A DNA stretch of 14,944 bases, from assembly GCA_947631805.1 (NCBI GenBank), contig CANRNA010000019.1, forward strand, positions 1 to 14,944. Reading direction: 5' to 3'. Positions within the stretch are counted from its first letter, which is position 1, and every line of letters begins with the position of its first letter. The stretch comes from an uncultured Oscillospiraceae bacterium. Lineage in GTDB: Bacteria; Bacillota; Clostridia; Oscillospirales; Oscillospiraceae. Under the pieces are notes generated by a model. It was given only the letters and a program-made list of their open reading frames with translations, was not told where the DNA came from and made no database searches. Below are positions 1 through 6,730 of the stretch, piece by piece. The position numbers and the translations under genes were made by a program.

Positions 1-1113
1 CAGGGTATCGCGCAGGGTCTCCAAAATGGTGCGGGCCTGGCCGTAATTGACCATCTGCCGGTCCACCTCTATCTGGACCATGGGCAGGGAGGCGGCGTCG
101 CAGGCCTTCTTGATAAGGGGATAGTCGAATTCCTCCGGGTCGCAGAACTTGGTCAGCAGCATGACCACCGCCTTCGCCCCGCTGTCCTTTGCCAGCTGAA
201 CGATGTGCTCCACCCGCTTCTTTTCCGGGTCATAGAGCACCGAGCAGCAGTCCATGTCCTGGAACTTCTTCGCCAGCCGGACCAGGGGCGCGCCGTCCTC
301 GGGGGTGTCGGTGCGGTACTGGCGGCTCTCGGCGGCCACGTCGTCCGCCGCCACGGTGAAGCCGTACTCGTCCAGAAGGGAGGTGATGCCGGGGGCGTCG
401 GCCAAAATGCCGGTGGTGACGACGGGTATCTTCTCCGGCCCAGCGGGCTCTGTCTCCAATGCCGCCAGCAGCTCCGTCACCCAGGCGGTGTGCTCGGCCT
501 TGTCCATGAACCAGGCGCTTTTGAACACGGCGGACCGCTGGGCGGCGCTCACCTCGGGGTGGGCGGCCAGGGCCTTCGCCAGGGCGCGCATGACCTGGTT
601 ATGGTGGTCGTAGACGTTGATGGCCCGGGCCAGCTCCGCCTCGTCGAAGACGGCGCCGGTGGCCTTTTCCAGGTCCCGGATGACCCGGTCATAGCCTGCC
701 AGGATGAAGTCCCGGGCGTAGTCCGGCTTCCGGTTCTGGGGCCAGGTCATGGGGATGAAGGGGATGGAGGGAACGGCGTATTTCCAGTTCTGGCCCAGCA
801 CCTTCAGACTGTCGCACAGGGAGGGGATGACGATGGCGCTGGCCCCCTCGTAGGCCCCGGCCATGCCCAGCTCCACGATGCTCTGGGCGATGGAGCAGAT
901 GAAGGCGGGGAAGTATTCCTTGCTCCGGCGCAGCTCCATGTCGCCGCCCCACGCGCCCATGGGGACAAGGCCCATGGCATAAATTATCTCCTCGGGGGTG
1001 TACACCGGGGCGGTGAGAACCACCTTCCGCCCCTGGGCCAGATACCGGCGCATCTGTCCCGCCGGGTCCTTGGCCACGGCCTCGAACCGGGCCAGAAATT
1101 CATCCAGAGCCAT
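1..1113 (-). CDS. 2-hydroxyacyl-CoA dehydratase, beta-type subunit (FldC/HadC/HgdB-like), partial
   Basis: This is the smaller subunit of the oxygen-sensitive [4Fe-4S] dehydratase that converts (R)-2-hydroxyacyl-CoA to (E)-2-enoyl-CoA in the cytoplasm by a ketyl-radical mechanism. 371 codons are visible and the C terminus runs off the left edge. Relatives such as FldC/HadC are about 375 residues, so probably only a few residues are missing. Family cysteines are in the expected contexts: Cys73 (FICSIAQS), Cys100 (IPSLCDSLK) and Cys324 (LLTKFCDPEEFDYP), the likely cluster ligands. The ATG at 1113 is preceded by AAGGAGG nine bases upstream; that site lies inside the last codons of the alpha-type subunit, whose TGA ends one base before this start, so the two subunits are translationally coupled. 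Family is certain. The substrate (2-hydroxyglutarate, phenyllactate, 2-hydroxyisocaproate or another 2-hydroxy acid) cannot be read from the sequence. Confidence 0.93.
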   Translation of the reverse strand, partial: MALDEFLARFEAVAKDPAGQMRRYLAQGRKVVLTAPVYTPEEIIYAMGLVPMGAWGGDMELRRSKEYFPAFICSIAQSIVELGMAGAYEGASAIVIPSLCDSLKVLGQNWKYAVPSIPFIPMTWPQNRKPDYARDFILAGYDRVIRDLEKATGAVFDEAELARAINVYDHHNQVMRALAKALAAHPEVSAAQRSAVFKSAWFMDKAEHTAWVTELLAALETEPAGPEKIPVVTTGILADAPGITSLLDEYGFTVAADDVAAESRQYRTDTPEDGAPLVRLAKKFQDMDCCSVLYDPEKKRVEHIVQLAKDSGAKAVVMLLTKFCDPEEFDYPLIKKACDAASLPMVQIEVDRQMVNYGQARTILETLRDTL

Positions 1114-1114
1114 G

Positions 1115-2350
1115 TCACATCGCCTCCTTCCGGGCCTGCATGATCTCCATAAGCCCCTGGACGCGGGTGTCATACTGGGCCTCGGAGAAGTTGCGGGGGT
1201 CGGCCTGGTCGCCGTCAAAGCTGACGACGGGGATGTCACAGGCCTGGCCTATCTGGCGGCTCATCTCCACCATGAAGCCGCTCCAGAGCTTGCAGCTGCG
1301 GTTGGTGTGGACCAAAAGGCCCTCCACGTGGTTGTCCCGGCACAGCTTCACGCGCTTGTCCCGGCTCAGCTCCAGGTTGATGGCGTTGGGCACCCGGCAG
1401 TAGGCCCGGCACATGTCGTCAAAATCCTTGTAGATGAAGCCGAAGGCGTCGGCGTAGATGGTGGTCACCATGTTGATGCCCCGGCTCTTCAGCCCCGTGG
1501 ACGTCACCCGCAGCCAGGGCCAGCAGGCGATGCCCTCGAACATGATGCGGTACTTCTCCTCCGCCCGGAAGGTGGACAGGCCCTTTTCGTGGTTGTCCTC
1601 GTACTCCTGCAAGAGGGTCTCCATGGCCTCGGCGGCCTCCTTCTTGCCGCGGGCCGTGACCATGACGGCCATGTGGTTGAGCAGGTCGAAACCGTTGAAG
1701 GGGGAGGGCTCATACCGGGCGCAGGCCGTGGCCGCCAGCCAGGCCCGGCTGGTGCGGCCGGAATACTCCATGACCTCCCGGTACTTCTCGTCGCTCCACT
1801 TCTTGCCGGTGAGCGCCTCCAGCTGGTGGATGGCGTCCCAGAACTGGGCCCTCACATACGCCAGCTCCCCGTCGGAGACCTCGTAGTCCGGGTTGAAGGG
1901 GATGTCGATCATGATGAGGGGGATGTTCAGCTCCCGGGACAGGTTTTCATACCACTTTATCATGCAGTTGCAGATGTTGTTGCAGCACAGCACGAAATCG
2001 GGCATGGGCACGTTCTGCTCCGGGGCGTCCTTGATCTTGGCGTAAGCCAGGCTGATGCGGGCGTAGGCGCAGATGTCGTTGGAATAGCCGTCCGCCTCGC
2101 TTATCTCGCACAGCCTCGCCCCGCCGCCGCGGGCGGCGATACCGGCGGCCTGGTTTTCGGGATAGACCACCGCCAGACCAAGGGTCTCGGGTATCTCCAC
2201 GGGGAAGTTGCTGGCGCACCATCCCACCGGCTCGCCCCGGTCCTTGGCCGCCTGGGCGTCAGAATAGGCCTTGGCGGCTATCTGCCCCAGCTTGTATTTG
2301 GCCGAATTGGGATCGGGGGGCGGGCGGTGCTTTTTTATCTCCTCAGACAT
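1115..2350 (-). CDS. 2-hydroxyacyl-CoA dehydratase, alpha-type subunit (FldB/HadB/HgdA-like)
   Basis: This is the larger subunit of the heterodimeric 2-hydroxyacyl-CoA dehydratase, partner of the downstream beta-type subunit. The protein is 411 residues, close to the ~407 of FldB/HadB. Family blocks are present (numbered from the upstream ATG): GWCASNFPVEIPETLG near 45-60, FVLCCNNICN near 121-130 and HTNRSCKLWSG near 350-360, with Cys47, Cys124/125 and Cys355 as likely cluster ligands, then the C-terminal PVVSFDGDQADPR block. Two in-frame ATGs exist, at 2356 and 2350. The AAGGAGG at 2365-2359 is only two bases from the first but eight from the second, so 2350 (MSEEIKKH) is preferred. The gene follows the activator by about 43 bases and overlaps the ribosome site of the next subunit, indicating one operon transcribed from the divergent promoter near 3200. 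Confidence 0.93.
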   Translation of the reverse strand: MSEEIKKHRPPPDPNSAKYKLGQIAAKAYSDAQAAKDRGEPVGWCASNFPVEIPETLGLAVVYPENQAAGIAARGGGARLCEISEADGYSNDICAYARISLAYAKIKDAPEQNVPMPDFVLCCNNICNCMIKWYENLSRELNIPLIMIDIPFNPDYEVSDGELAYVRAQFWDAIHQLEALTGKKWSDEKYREVMEYSGRTSRAWLAATACARYEPSPFNGFDLLNHMAVMVTARGKKEAAEAMETLLQEYEDNHEKGLSTFRAEEKYRIMFEGIACWPWLRVTSTGLKSRGINMVTTIYADAFGFIYKDFDDMCRAYCRVPNAINLELSRDKRVKLCRDNHVEGLLVHTNRSCKLWSGFMVEMSRQIGQACDIPVVSFDGDQADPRNFSEAQYDTRVQGLMEIMQARKEAM

Positions 2351-2381
2351 AGGCATGACCTCCTTTTATTCTTTTTATTAT

Positions 2382-2398
2382 AATAACGTTCCGTTATT
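2382..2398 (-). other. Small AT-rich hairpin at the end of the activator gene
   Basis: AATAACG and CGTTATT form a 7-bp stem with a 3-base loop overlapping the activator TAA stop and lying just upstream of the alpha-subunit ribosome site. No T-run follows, so it is not a convincing terminator. It might influence mRNA processing or the stoichiometry of activator to dehydratase; that is inference. Confidence 0.3.
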
Positions 2399-3167
2399 TT
2401 CCCTTTCGATAGGCATAGATGGCCGCGCCCACCGCGCCGAACAGCTGCCCGTCCGGGCTGACCAGCACCGGCTCTCCCAGCGCCTGGGACAGGGCGGCGC
2501 GGACGCCCTCGTTCCGGGCTACGCCGCCGCTCATGCACACCGCCGGGACCACGCCCTGCCGCTTGACCAGGGCCGAGACGCGCCCCGCCACCGAGGCGCA
2601 TATCCCCGCCGCCAGCTCGTCCATGTCCACGCCCCCGGCCAGAAGGCTGATGACCTCGCTCTCGGCGAAGACTGTGCAGGTGCTGGACACCGCCGCCGCG
2701 CTCTTGGCCCGCGCGGCCCGCTGGCCCAGCTCGTCCAGAGAGATCTGGAGCACCGAGGCCATCACATCCAAAAACCGGCCCGTTCCGGCGGCGCATTTGT
2801 CGTTCATCGTGAAGCCGCGCATACGGCCCTCCCCGTCCAGGGAGATGACCTTCGCGTCCTGGCCGCCGATGTCCACCACCGTGCGTACCTGCGGGAAAGC
2901 GGCGTAGGCCCCCAGCGCGTGGCAGGTCAGCTCGCTGACCTCCATATCCGCCGCGTCGCACCGTGTCCGGCCATAGCCGGTGGCCGCCACCACCGCCATG
3001 TCTTTCATGGACAGGCCCGCGCCGCGCAGCACGCTCTCCAAAGCTGCCGCCGGGCCCTTCGTCCCGATGCCGCCGAGGGCCAGTGAAACCGCCAGCCGCT
3101 CTCCGCCGTCCCGGAGCACCGCGCATTTGGATGTGGTGGAACCGATGTCGATGCCCAGGGTGTACAT
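2394..3167 (-). CDS. hgdC: 2-hydroxyacyl-CoA dehydratase activator (component A, BadF/BcrA-type ATPase)
   Basis: This is the ATP-dependent electron injector (HgdC/FldI/HadI type). A homodimer with one bridging [4Fe-4S] cluster hydrolyses ATP to pass a low-potential electron to the dehydratase. The protein is 257 residues, normal for the family (~255-270). It opens with the ASKHA nucleotide-binding motif GIDIGSTTSK (residues 5-14), has DIGGQDAKVI (99-108), and carries the two cluster cysteines in their diagnostic contexts: Cys125 in NDKCAAGTGRFLD and Cys164 in SSTCTVFAESEVIS. A second nucleotide-site motif, MSGGVARNEGVR, is near 212-223. The ATG is preceded by GAGGAAAG at normal spacing. It is the first gene of the leftward operon, about 25 bases from its predicted transcription start. 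A BadF-type benzoyl-CoA reductase activator is less likely because the neighbours are a two-subunit dehydratase. Confidence 0.95.
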   Translation of the reverse strand: MYTLGIDIGSTTSKCAVLRDGGERLAVSLALGGIGTKGPAAALESVLRGAGLSMKDMAVVAATGYGRTRCDAADMEVSELTCHALGAYAAFPQVRTVVDIGGQDAKVISLDGEGRMRGFTMNDKCAAGTGRFLDVMASVLQISLDELGQRAARAKSAAAVSSTCTVFAESEVISLLAGGVDMDELAAGICASVAGRVSALVKRQGVVPAVCMSGGVARNEGVRAALSQALGEPVLVSPDGQLFGAVGAAIYAYRKGK

Positions 3168-3184
3168 AGCCTTTCCTCGCTCTC

Positions 3185-3205
3185 TATACTGGTATTACCA
3201 GTATA
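3185..3205. promoter_or_regulatory. Perfect 21-bp palindromic operator overlapping the leftward -10
   Basis: TATACTGGTA and TACCAGTATA are exact inverted arms around one central T. The core, TGGTATTACCA, matches the TGGTNNNACCA layout known for FadR-subfamily GntR regulators such as LldR and PdhR. The outer six bases (3205-3200 read leftward, TATACT) are also the -10 box of the activator/dehydratase promoter, so bound regulator should block RNA polymerase. The regulator is not encoded in this window. Confidence 0.7.
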
Positions 3206-3228
3206 CTTAGCAATCCATCCATTGTCAA
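3200..3228 (-). promoter_or_regulatory. Sigma-A promoter of the dehydratase operon
   Basis: Read leftward there is a perfect -35 TTGACA (3228-3223), a 17-base spacer and a 5/6 -10 TATACT (3205-3200). Transcription should start near 3193, giving a ~25-base leader to the activator ATG at 3167. Confidence 0.8.
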
Positions 3229-3324
3229 CGAAAAAACGACGGGCGTTTTCGACAAAATAACAACTAGATTTTTATTCAACTTGGAGAAATGAGGCCATTT
3301 ACACAAAAAAACAAAAAATCATAG

Positions 3325-3353
3325 TTGACTTAGTTAACTAGGTATGGTACAAA
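3325..3353 (+). promoter_or_regulatory. Sigma-A promoter of the CoA-transferase/acd/etf operon
   Basis: TTGACT (3325-3330), a 17-base spacer and TACAAA (3348-3353) give a reasonable promoter, with transcription starting near 3360, exactly at the second TGGTNNTACCA site. The spacer contains the self-complementary TAGTTAACTA (3331-3340), which may be another protein site. The predicted leader to the ATG at 3479 is about 120 bases. Confidence 0.55.
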
Positions 3354-3358
3354 TATTA

Positions 3359-3369
3359 TGGTCATACCA
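3359..3369. promoter_or_regulatory. Operator copy 2 (TGGTCATACCA) at the rightward start site
   Basis: The TGGT/ACCA arms are the same as in the perfect palindrome at 3190-3200. It lies over the predicted transcription start of the rightward operon. Confidence 0.6.
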
Positions 3370-3373
3370 GATG

Positions 3374-3410
3374 GGCCCCGTCCGGGCTCCCGGGACGAGG
3401 GCCTTTTGTT
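3374..3410 (+). terminator. Terminator-like hairpin in the CoA-transferase leader (possible attenuator)
   Basis: GGCCCCGTCC pairs with GGACGAGGGCC: ten base pairs with one bulged A around a 9-base loop. TTTTGTTCCT follows directly. It lies between the predicted promoter (3325-3353) and the CoA-transferase start (3479), where no gene ends, so attenuation of the operon is possible. It might instead be only a stable leader structure. Confidence 0.5.
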
Positions 3411-3419
3411 CCTCTAAAA

Positions 3420-3430
3420 TGGTCTTACCA
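3420..3430. promoter_or_regulatory. Operator copy 3 (TGGTCTTACCA) in the leader
   Basis: This is the third TGGTNNTACCA palindrome in the divergent region, followed by GTTAAC so that the right arm resembles LldR-type sites. A weaker fourth match, AGGTCATACCA, overlaps the ribosome site and start codon at 3469-3479. Confidence 0.55.
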
Positions 3431-3478
3431 GTTAACTTTGTCGATGCGTTATTTAATATGTAGTAAGGAGGTCATACC

Positions 3479-4723
3479 ATGAACGAGCAGTTTTCCCGTC
3501 CTCTGGATGGGGTAAAGGTGGTGGAGCTGGCTACCTTTATCGCCGCGCCCTCCTGCGGCCGCTATCTGGCCGACCTGGGCGCGCAGGTCATCAAGGTGGA
3601 ATCCCCCTCCGGCGACCCCTACCGGGGCACCGCCATCAATGAGGGCCGCCCCACCGGCGATCTGGAGAACACCAGCTTCGACCTGGACAACGCCGGAAAG
3701 CAGGATATCTGCCTGAATACGAAGAGCCCCGAGGGCCGGGCGGTGCTGGAAAAGCTCATCGCCCAGTGCGACATCTTCATCACCAACGTGCGCTATAAGT
3801 CCCTCATCAAGTCCGGCCTGGACTATGACACCCTGAAGGCCAAATATCCCAAGCTGGTGATGGGCTACGTCACCGGCTACGGGGAGGAGGGCCCGGACAA
3901 GGACCTGCCCGGCTTCGACTTCACCGCGTTCTTCGCCCGGGGCGGCATCTCCGGCACCCTGTTCGACAAGGACGCCTCGCCCATGCTCACCATCCCCGGC
4001 TTCGGCGATCACCCGGTGGGCATCTATCTGGCCAGCGGCCTGCTGGCGGCCCTGTATCGGGCCAGCCGCACCGGCCGGGGGGATATGGTGACCGTGAGCC
4101 TGCTCCACAGCGCGATATGGTCCGTGTCCACCATGCTACAGGCGGCCCAGTACGGCCAGAGCGCCTCCCGCTATCCCATGAGCCGCAAGGATATCGCCAA
4201 TCCCCTGAACGGCATTTTCAAGACCAGCGACGACCGCTGGGTCCAGTTTGCCTCCCCGGCCTACGACGCCATGTATGCCCGGTTCGTCACGGCCCTGGGC
4301 CTGCCGGAGCTGGCGGCGGACGAGCGGTTCTTCCCCCAGGCCAATCTCCAGTCCCATCTCCACGAGTTTTACGATATCCTGGTCTCCACCGTGGCGGGCA
4401 AGACGCTGGCCCAGTGGTGCGACATCTTCAAGGCGGCGGACATCCCCTACGCCGTGGCCCAGACATGGGACGAGCTGCTGGACGACCCCCAGGCGTGGGC
4501 GGCCCACTGCTTCTATAAATACAAGTTCCCCACCGGCGCGGAGCGCACCATGGTCCGGCCGCCGGTCCTGTTCAGGGACACGCCCCTGGCCGAGCCCATG
4601 CGGGGCCCCTATCAGGGGGAGCAGACGGAAAAGCTCCTGGGCGAGCTGGGCTACACCCCAGAGCAGATAGACGCCATGTTCTCCTCCGGCGCGGCGGCAC
4701 ACCCCGCCCCCAGAGAGCACTGA
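3479..4723 (+). CDS. Family III (CaiB/BaiF) acyl-CoA transferase, FldA/HadA-like
   Basis: This cytoplasmic enzyme moves CoA between an acyl-CoA and a carboxylic acid. In fld/had clusters the homologous enzyme activates the 2-hydroxy acid using the product or enoyl-CoA as donor. The protein is 414 residues, typical for the family. Landmarks are the N-terminal PLDGVKVVELATFIAAPSCG, the LGAQVIKVE strand (34-41), VTGYGEEGP (131-139) and GFGDHPVG, in which Asp177 corresponds to the family's catalytic aspartate that forms the acyl anhydride. It is followed by SGLLAALYRASRTGRGDMV (186-204). AAGGAGG sits seven bases before the ATG. It is the first gene of the rightward operon and 31 bases from the acyl-CoA dehydrogenase. 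The last ~15 residues are Ala/Pro-rich and look unstructured. Location opposite a dehydratase makes a 2-hydroxyacid role far more likely than a carnitine or formyl-CoA role. Confidence 0.92.
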   Translation: MNEQFSRPLDGVKVVELATFIAAPSCGRYLADLGAQVIKVESPSGDPYRGTAINEGRPTGDLENTSFDLDNAGKQDICLNTKSPEGRAVLEKLIAQCDIFITNVRYKSLIKSGLDYDTLKAKYPKLVMGYVTGYGEEGPDKDLPGFDFTAFFARGGISGTLFDKDASPMLTIPGFGDHPVGIYLASGLLAALYRASRTGRGDMVTVSLLHSAIWSVSTMLQAAQYGQSASRYPMSRKDIANPLNGIFKTSDDRWVQFASPAYDAMYARFVTALGLPELAADERFFPQANLQSHLHEFYDILVSTVAGKTLAQWCDIFKAADIPYAVAQTWDELLDDPQAWAAHCFYKYKFPTGAERTMVRPPVLFRDTPLAEPMRGPYQGEQTEKLLGELGYTPEQIDAMFSSGAAAHPAPREH

Positions 4724-4754
4724 GCGGCAAAGATATATGTGAGGAGGAATTTCT

Positions 4755-5897
4755 ATGATCCTGGATGCGAAACATGAGATGCAGCGCAAGCTGTTCCGCC
4801 AGTTCGCGGAAAACGAGTTCACCAAGGAGCTGCAGGACGAGCTGGACCAGACCGGGGAGTTCAACTGGGACATCCACCGCAAGATGGCCAAGTACGGCTT
4901 CATGGGCTGCAAGATACCTGTGGAGTACGGCGGCCAGGGGGCGGACTATCTGACCTACGCCATCATGGTGGAGGAACTGGCCCGGATAGACTCGGTGCTG
5001 TCCATTTACGCCAATACCTCCAACTCCCTGGGGGGCGGCCCGCTGATGCTGGCAGGCAGCGAGGAGCAGAAAAAGAAATATCTCCCCCCCATCGCCAGCG
5101 GGGAGAAGATATTGGTGTTCGCCCTGACGGAGCCGGGCGCCGGTTCCGACGCGGGGGGCACCGTGACCACCGCGGTCCAGGACGGGGACGAGTTCGTCCT
5201 CAACGGCCGCAAGTGCTTCATCTCCGGCGCGCCGGTGGCCGACTGGGTCATCGTGTTCGCCAAGACCGACCTGAAGGCCAAGGGCTCCAAGGGCATATCC
5301 ATGTTCATCGTGGATATGAAGCTCCCCGGGGTGTCCTGCGGCTCCCATGAGAAGAAGATGGGCATCAACGGCTATCCCACCTGCGACGTGGTGCTGGAGG
5401 ACGTGCGGGTGCCCAAGGACTGCCTGGTGGGCCCCCTGCACAAGGGCTTCCAGTACGCCATGAAGACCCTGGACGGCGGCCGTCTGGGCATGGCGGCCCA
5501 GGCCGTGGGCGTGGCCCAGAGCTGCCTGGACGAGGCGGTCAAGTACGCCAAGGAGCGCAAGCAGTTCGGCAAGCGCATCGCCGACTTCCAGGGCATCAGC
5601 TTCATGATCGCCGAGATGGCCACCGAGGTGGAGGCCGCCCGGCAGCTGGTGTATCACGCCGCCGTGCTGAAGGACGCGGGCAAGGAGGCCACCTCCGCCT
5701 GCTCCATGGCCAAGTTCTTCGCCGCCGAGGCGGCGAACCGCTGCGCCTATAAGGCCGTGCAGATACACGGCGGCTATGGCTACATCAAGGACTACAAGGT
5801 GGAGCGGCTTTACCGGGACGCCCGCATCTGCAGCATCTACGAGGGCACCAGCCAGGTCCAGGAAATGGTCATCGCCAGCGGGCTTTTGAAGAAATAA
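4755..5897 (+). CDS. Acyl-CoA dehydrogenase / 2-enoyl-CoA reductase
   Basis: This flavoprotein of the short/medium-chain acyl-CoA dehydrogenase family exchanges electrons with EtfAB. Here it probably runs as an enoyl-CoA reductase on the dehydratase product. At 380 residues it has normal family length. The FAD/substrate signature ALTEPGAGSDAGG is at 123-135, RKQFGKRIADFQG at 268-280 and QIHGGYGYIKDY near 336-347. The catalytic base is Glu363 in CSIYEGTSQVQE, the usual position for short-chain enzymes. AGGAGG lies seven bases before the ATG. The gene is in the order CoA-transferase - acd - etfB - etfA, and only 13 bases separate it from etfB. The family is secure. Acyl specificity (for example phenylpropionyl, isocaproyl or other) cannot be assigned. 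Confidence 0.94.
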   Translation: MILDAKHEMQRKLFRQFAENEFTKELQDELDQTGEFNWDIHRKMAKYGFMGCKIPVEYGGQGADYLTYAIMVEELARIDSVLSIYANTSNSLGGGPLMLAGSEEQKKKYLPPIASGEKILVFALTEPGAGSDAGGTVTTAVQDGDEFVLNGRKCFISGAPVADWVIVFAKTDLKAKGSKGISMFIVDMKLPGVSCGSHEKKMGINGYPTCDVVLEDVRVPKDCLVGPLHKGFQYAMKTLDGGRLGMAAQAVGVAQSCLDEAVKYAKERKQFGKRIADFQGISFMIAEMATEVEAARQLVYHAAVLKDAGKEATSACSMAKFFAAEAANRCAYKAVQIHGGYGYIKDYKVERLYRDARICSIYEGTSQVQEMVIASGLLKK

Positions 5898-5910
5898 GGA
5901 GGGCAAACCT

Positions 5911-6711
5911 ATGAAGATCATCGTGACAGTCAAACAGGTCCCCGACACCTCCGGCAAGGTGGCGGTGAATCCCGACGGCACGCTGGACCGTGCCTCCATG
6001 CAGACCATCATCAACCCTGACGACATGAACGCCGTGGAGGCCGCCCTGTCCCTGAAGGACGAGCTGGGCTGCAAGGTGGTGGCCTTCACCATGGGCCCGC
6101 CCCCCGCCGAGGGCATGCTCCGGGAGCTGATGGCCATGGGCGTGGACGAGAGCGTGCTCATCACCGCCAGGGAATTCGGCGGCTCCGACACCTACGCCAC
6201 CAGCCAGATATTGGCCGCCGGTATCGACGCCTACGGGGTGGACCAGGACGACATCGTCTTCTCCGGCCGCCAGGCCATCGACGGCGACACCGCCCAGGTG
6301 GGGCCCCAGATCGCCGAAAAGCTCCATCTGCCCCAGGTCTCCTACGCGGGGGAGATAAAGCGGGAGGGGGACAGCCTCATCATCAAGCGGATGCTGGAGG
6401 ACGGCTATATGCTGGTCAAGGTCCAGACACCCTGCCTCATCACCTGCGTCAAGGAGCTCAACACCCCCCGGTATATGACCGTGCGCGGCATAGAGGAGTG
6501 CTTTGCCAAGCCCCTCACCGTCATGACCTACGAGACGCTGAAGGACCATCCCCTCATCGATGCGACCACCATCGGTCTGAAGGGCTCTCCCACCAACATC
6601 TACAAGTCCTTTACCCCGCCCCAGAAGGGCGTGGGCGTGATGCTGGAGGGCGACGGGAAGGAGACCACCGACAAGCTGGTGGGCATCCTGAGCGCCAAGC
6701 ACATCATCTGA
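5911..6711 (+). CDS. etfB: Electron transfer flavoprotein subunit beta
   Basis: This is the beta subunit of the cytoplasmic electron-transfer flavoprotein serving the acyl-CoA dehydrogenase just upstream. The 266-residue protein starts MKIIVTVKQVPDTSG and holds SGRQAIDGDTAQVGPQ at residues 118-133. In this loop, clostridial flavin-bifurcating Etfs have DGDT-AQVGP, where AMP-binding mitochondrial types differ (DDCNQTG), so a second FAD and bifurcation are likely. AAGGAGGG overlaps the end of the upstream stop codon and lies seven bases from the ATG, so translation is tightly linked to the dehydrogenase. Twenty bases separate it from etfA. If bifurcating, NADH would reduce the enoyl-CoA and ferredoxin together, saving energy and also supplying low-potential electrons of the kind the dehydratase activator needs. 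Confidence 0.95.
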   Translation: MKIIVTVKQVPDTSGKVAVNPDGTLDRASMQTIINPDDMNAVEAALSLKDELGCKVVAFTMGPPPAEGMLRELMAMGVDESVLITAREFGGSDTYATSQILAAGIDAYGVDQDDIVFSGRQAIDGDTAQVGPQIAEKLHLPQVSYAGEIKREGDSLIIKRMLEDGYMLVKVQTPCLITCVKELNTPRYMTVRGIEECFAKPLTVMTYETLKDHPLIDATTIGLKGSPTNIYKSFTPPQKGVGVMLEGDGKETTDKLVGILSAKHII

Positions 6712-6730
6712 CAGGAAGGAGACTGGAAAA

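Noticed and set aside
205..2383. Long open frames on the plus strand opposite the dehydratase genes (205-1143 and 998-2383)
   Set aside because: They are His/Gly/Val-rich antisense shadows of GC-rich coding DNA, have no ribosome site, and overlap well-supported family proteins on the minus strand.
3432..3459. TTAACT...TAATAT as the promoter of the CoA-transferase gene
   Set aside because: The start would fall inside the ribosome site, leaving no leader; the 3325-3353 promoter fits better.
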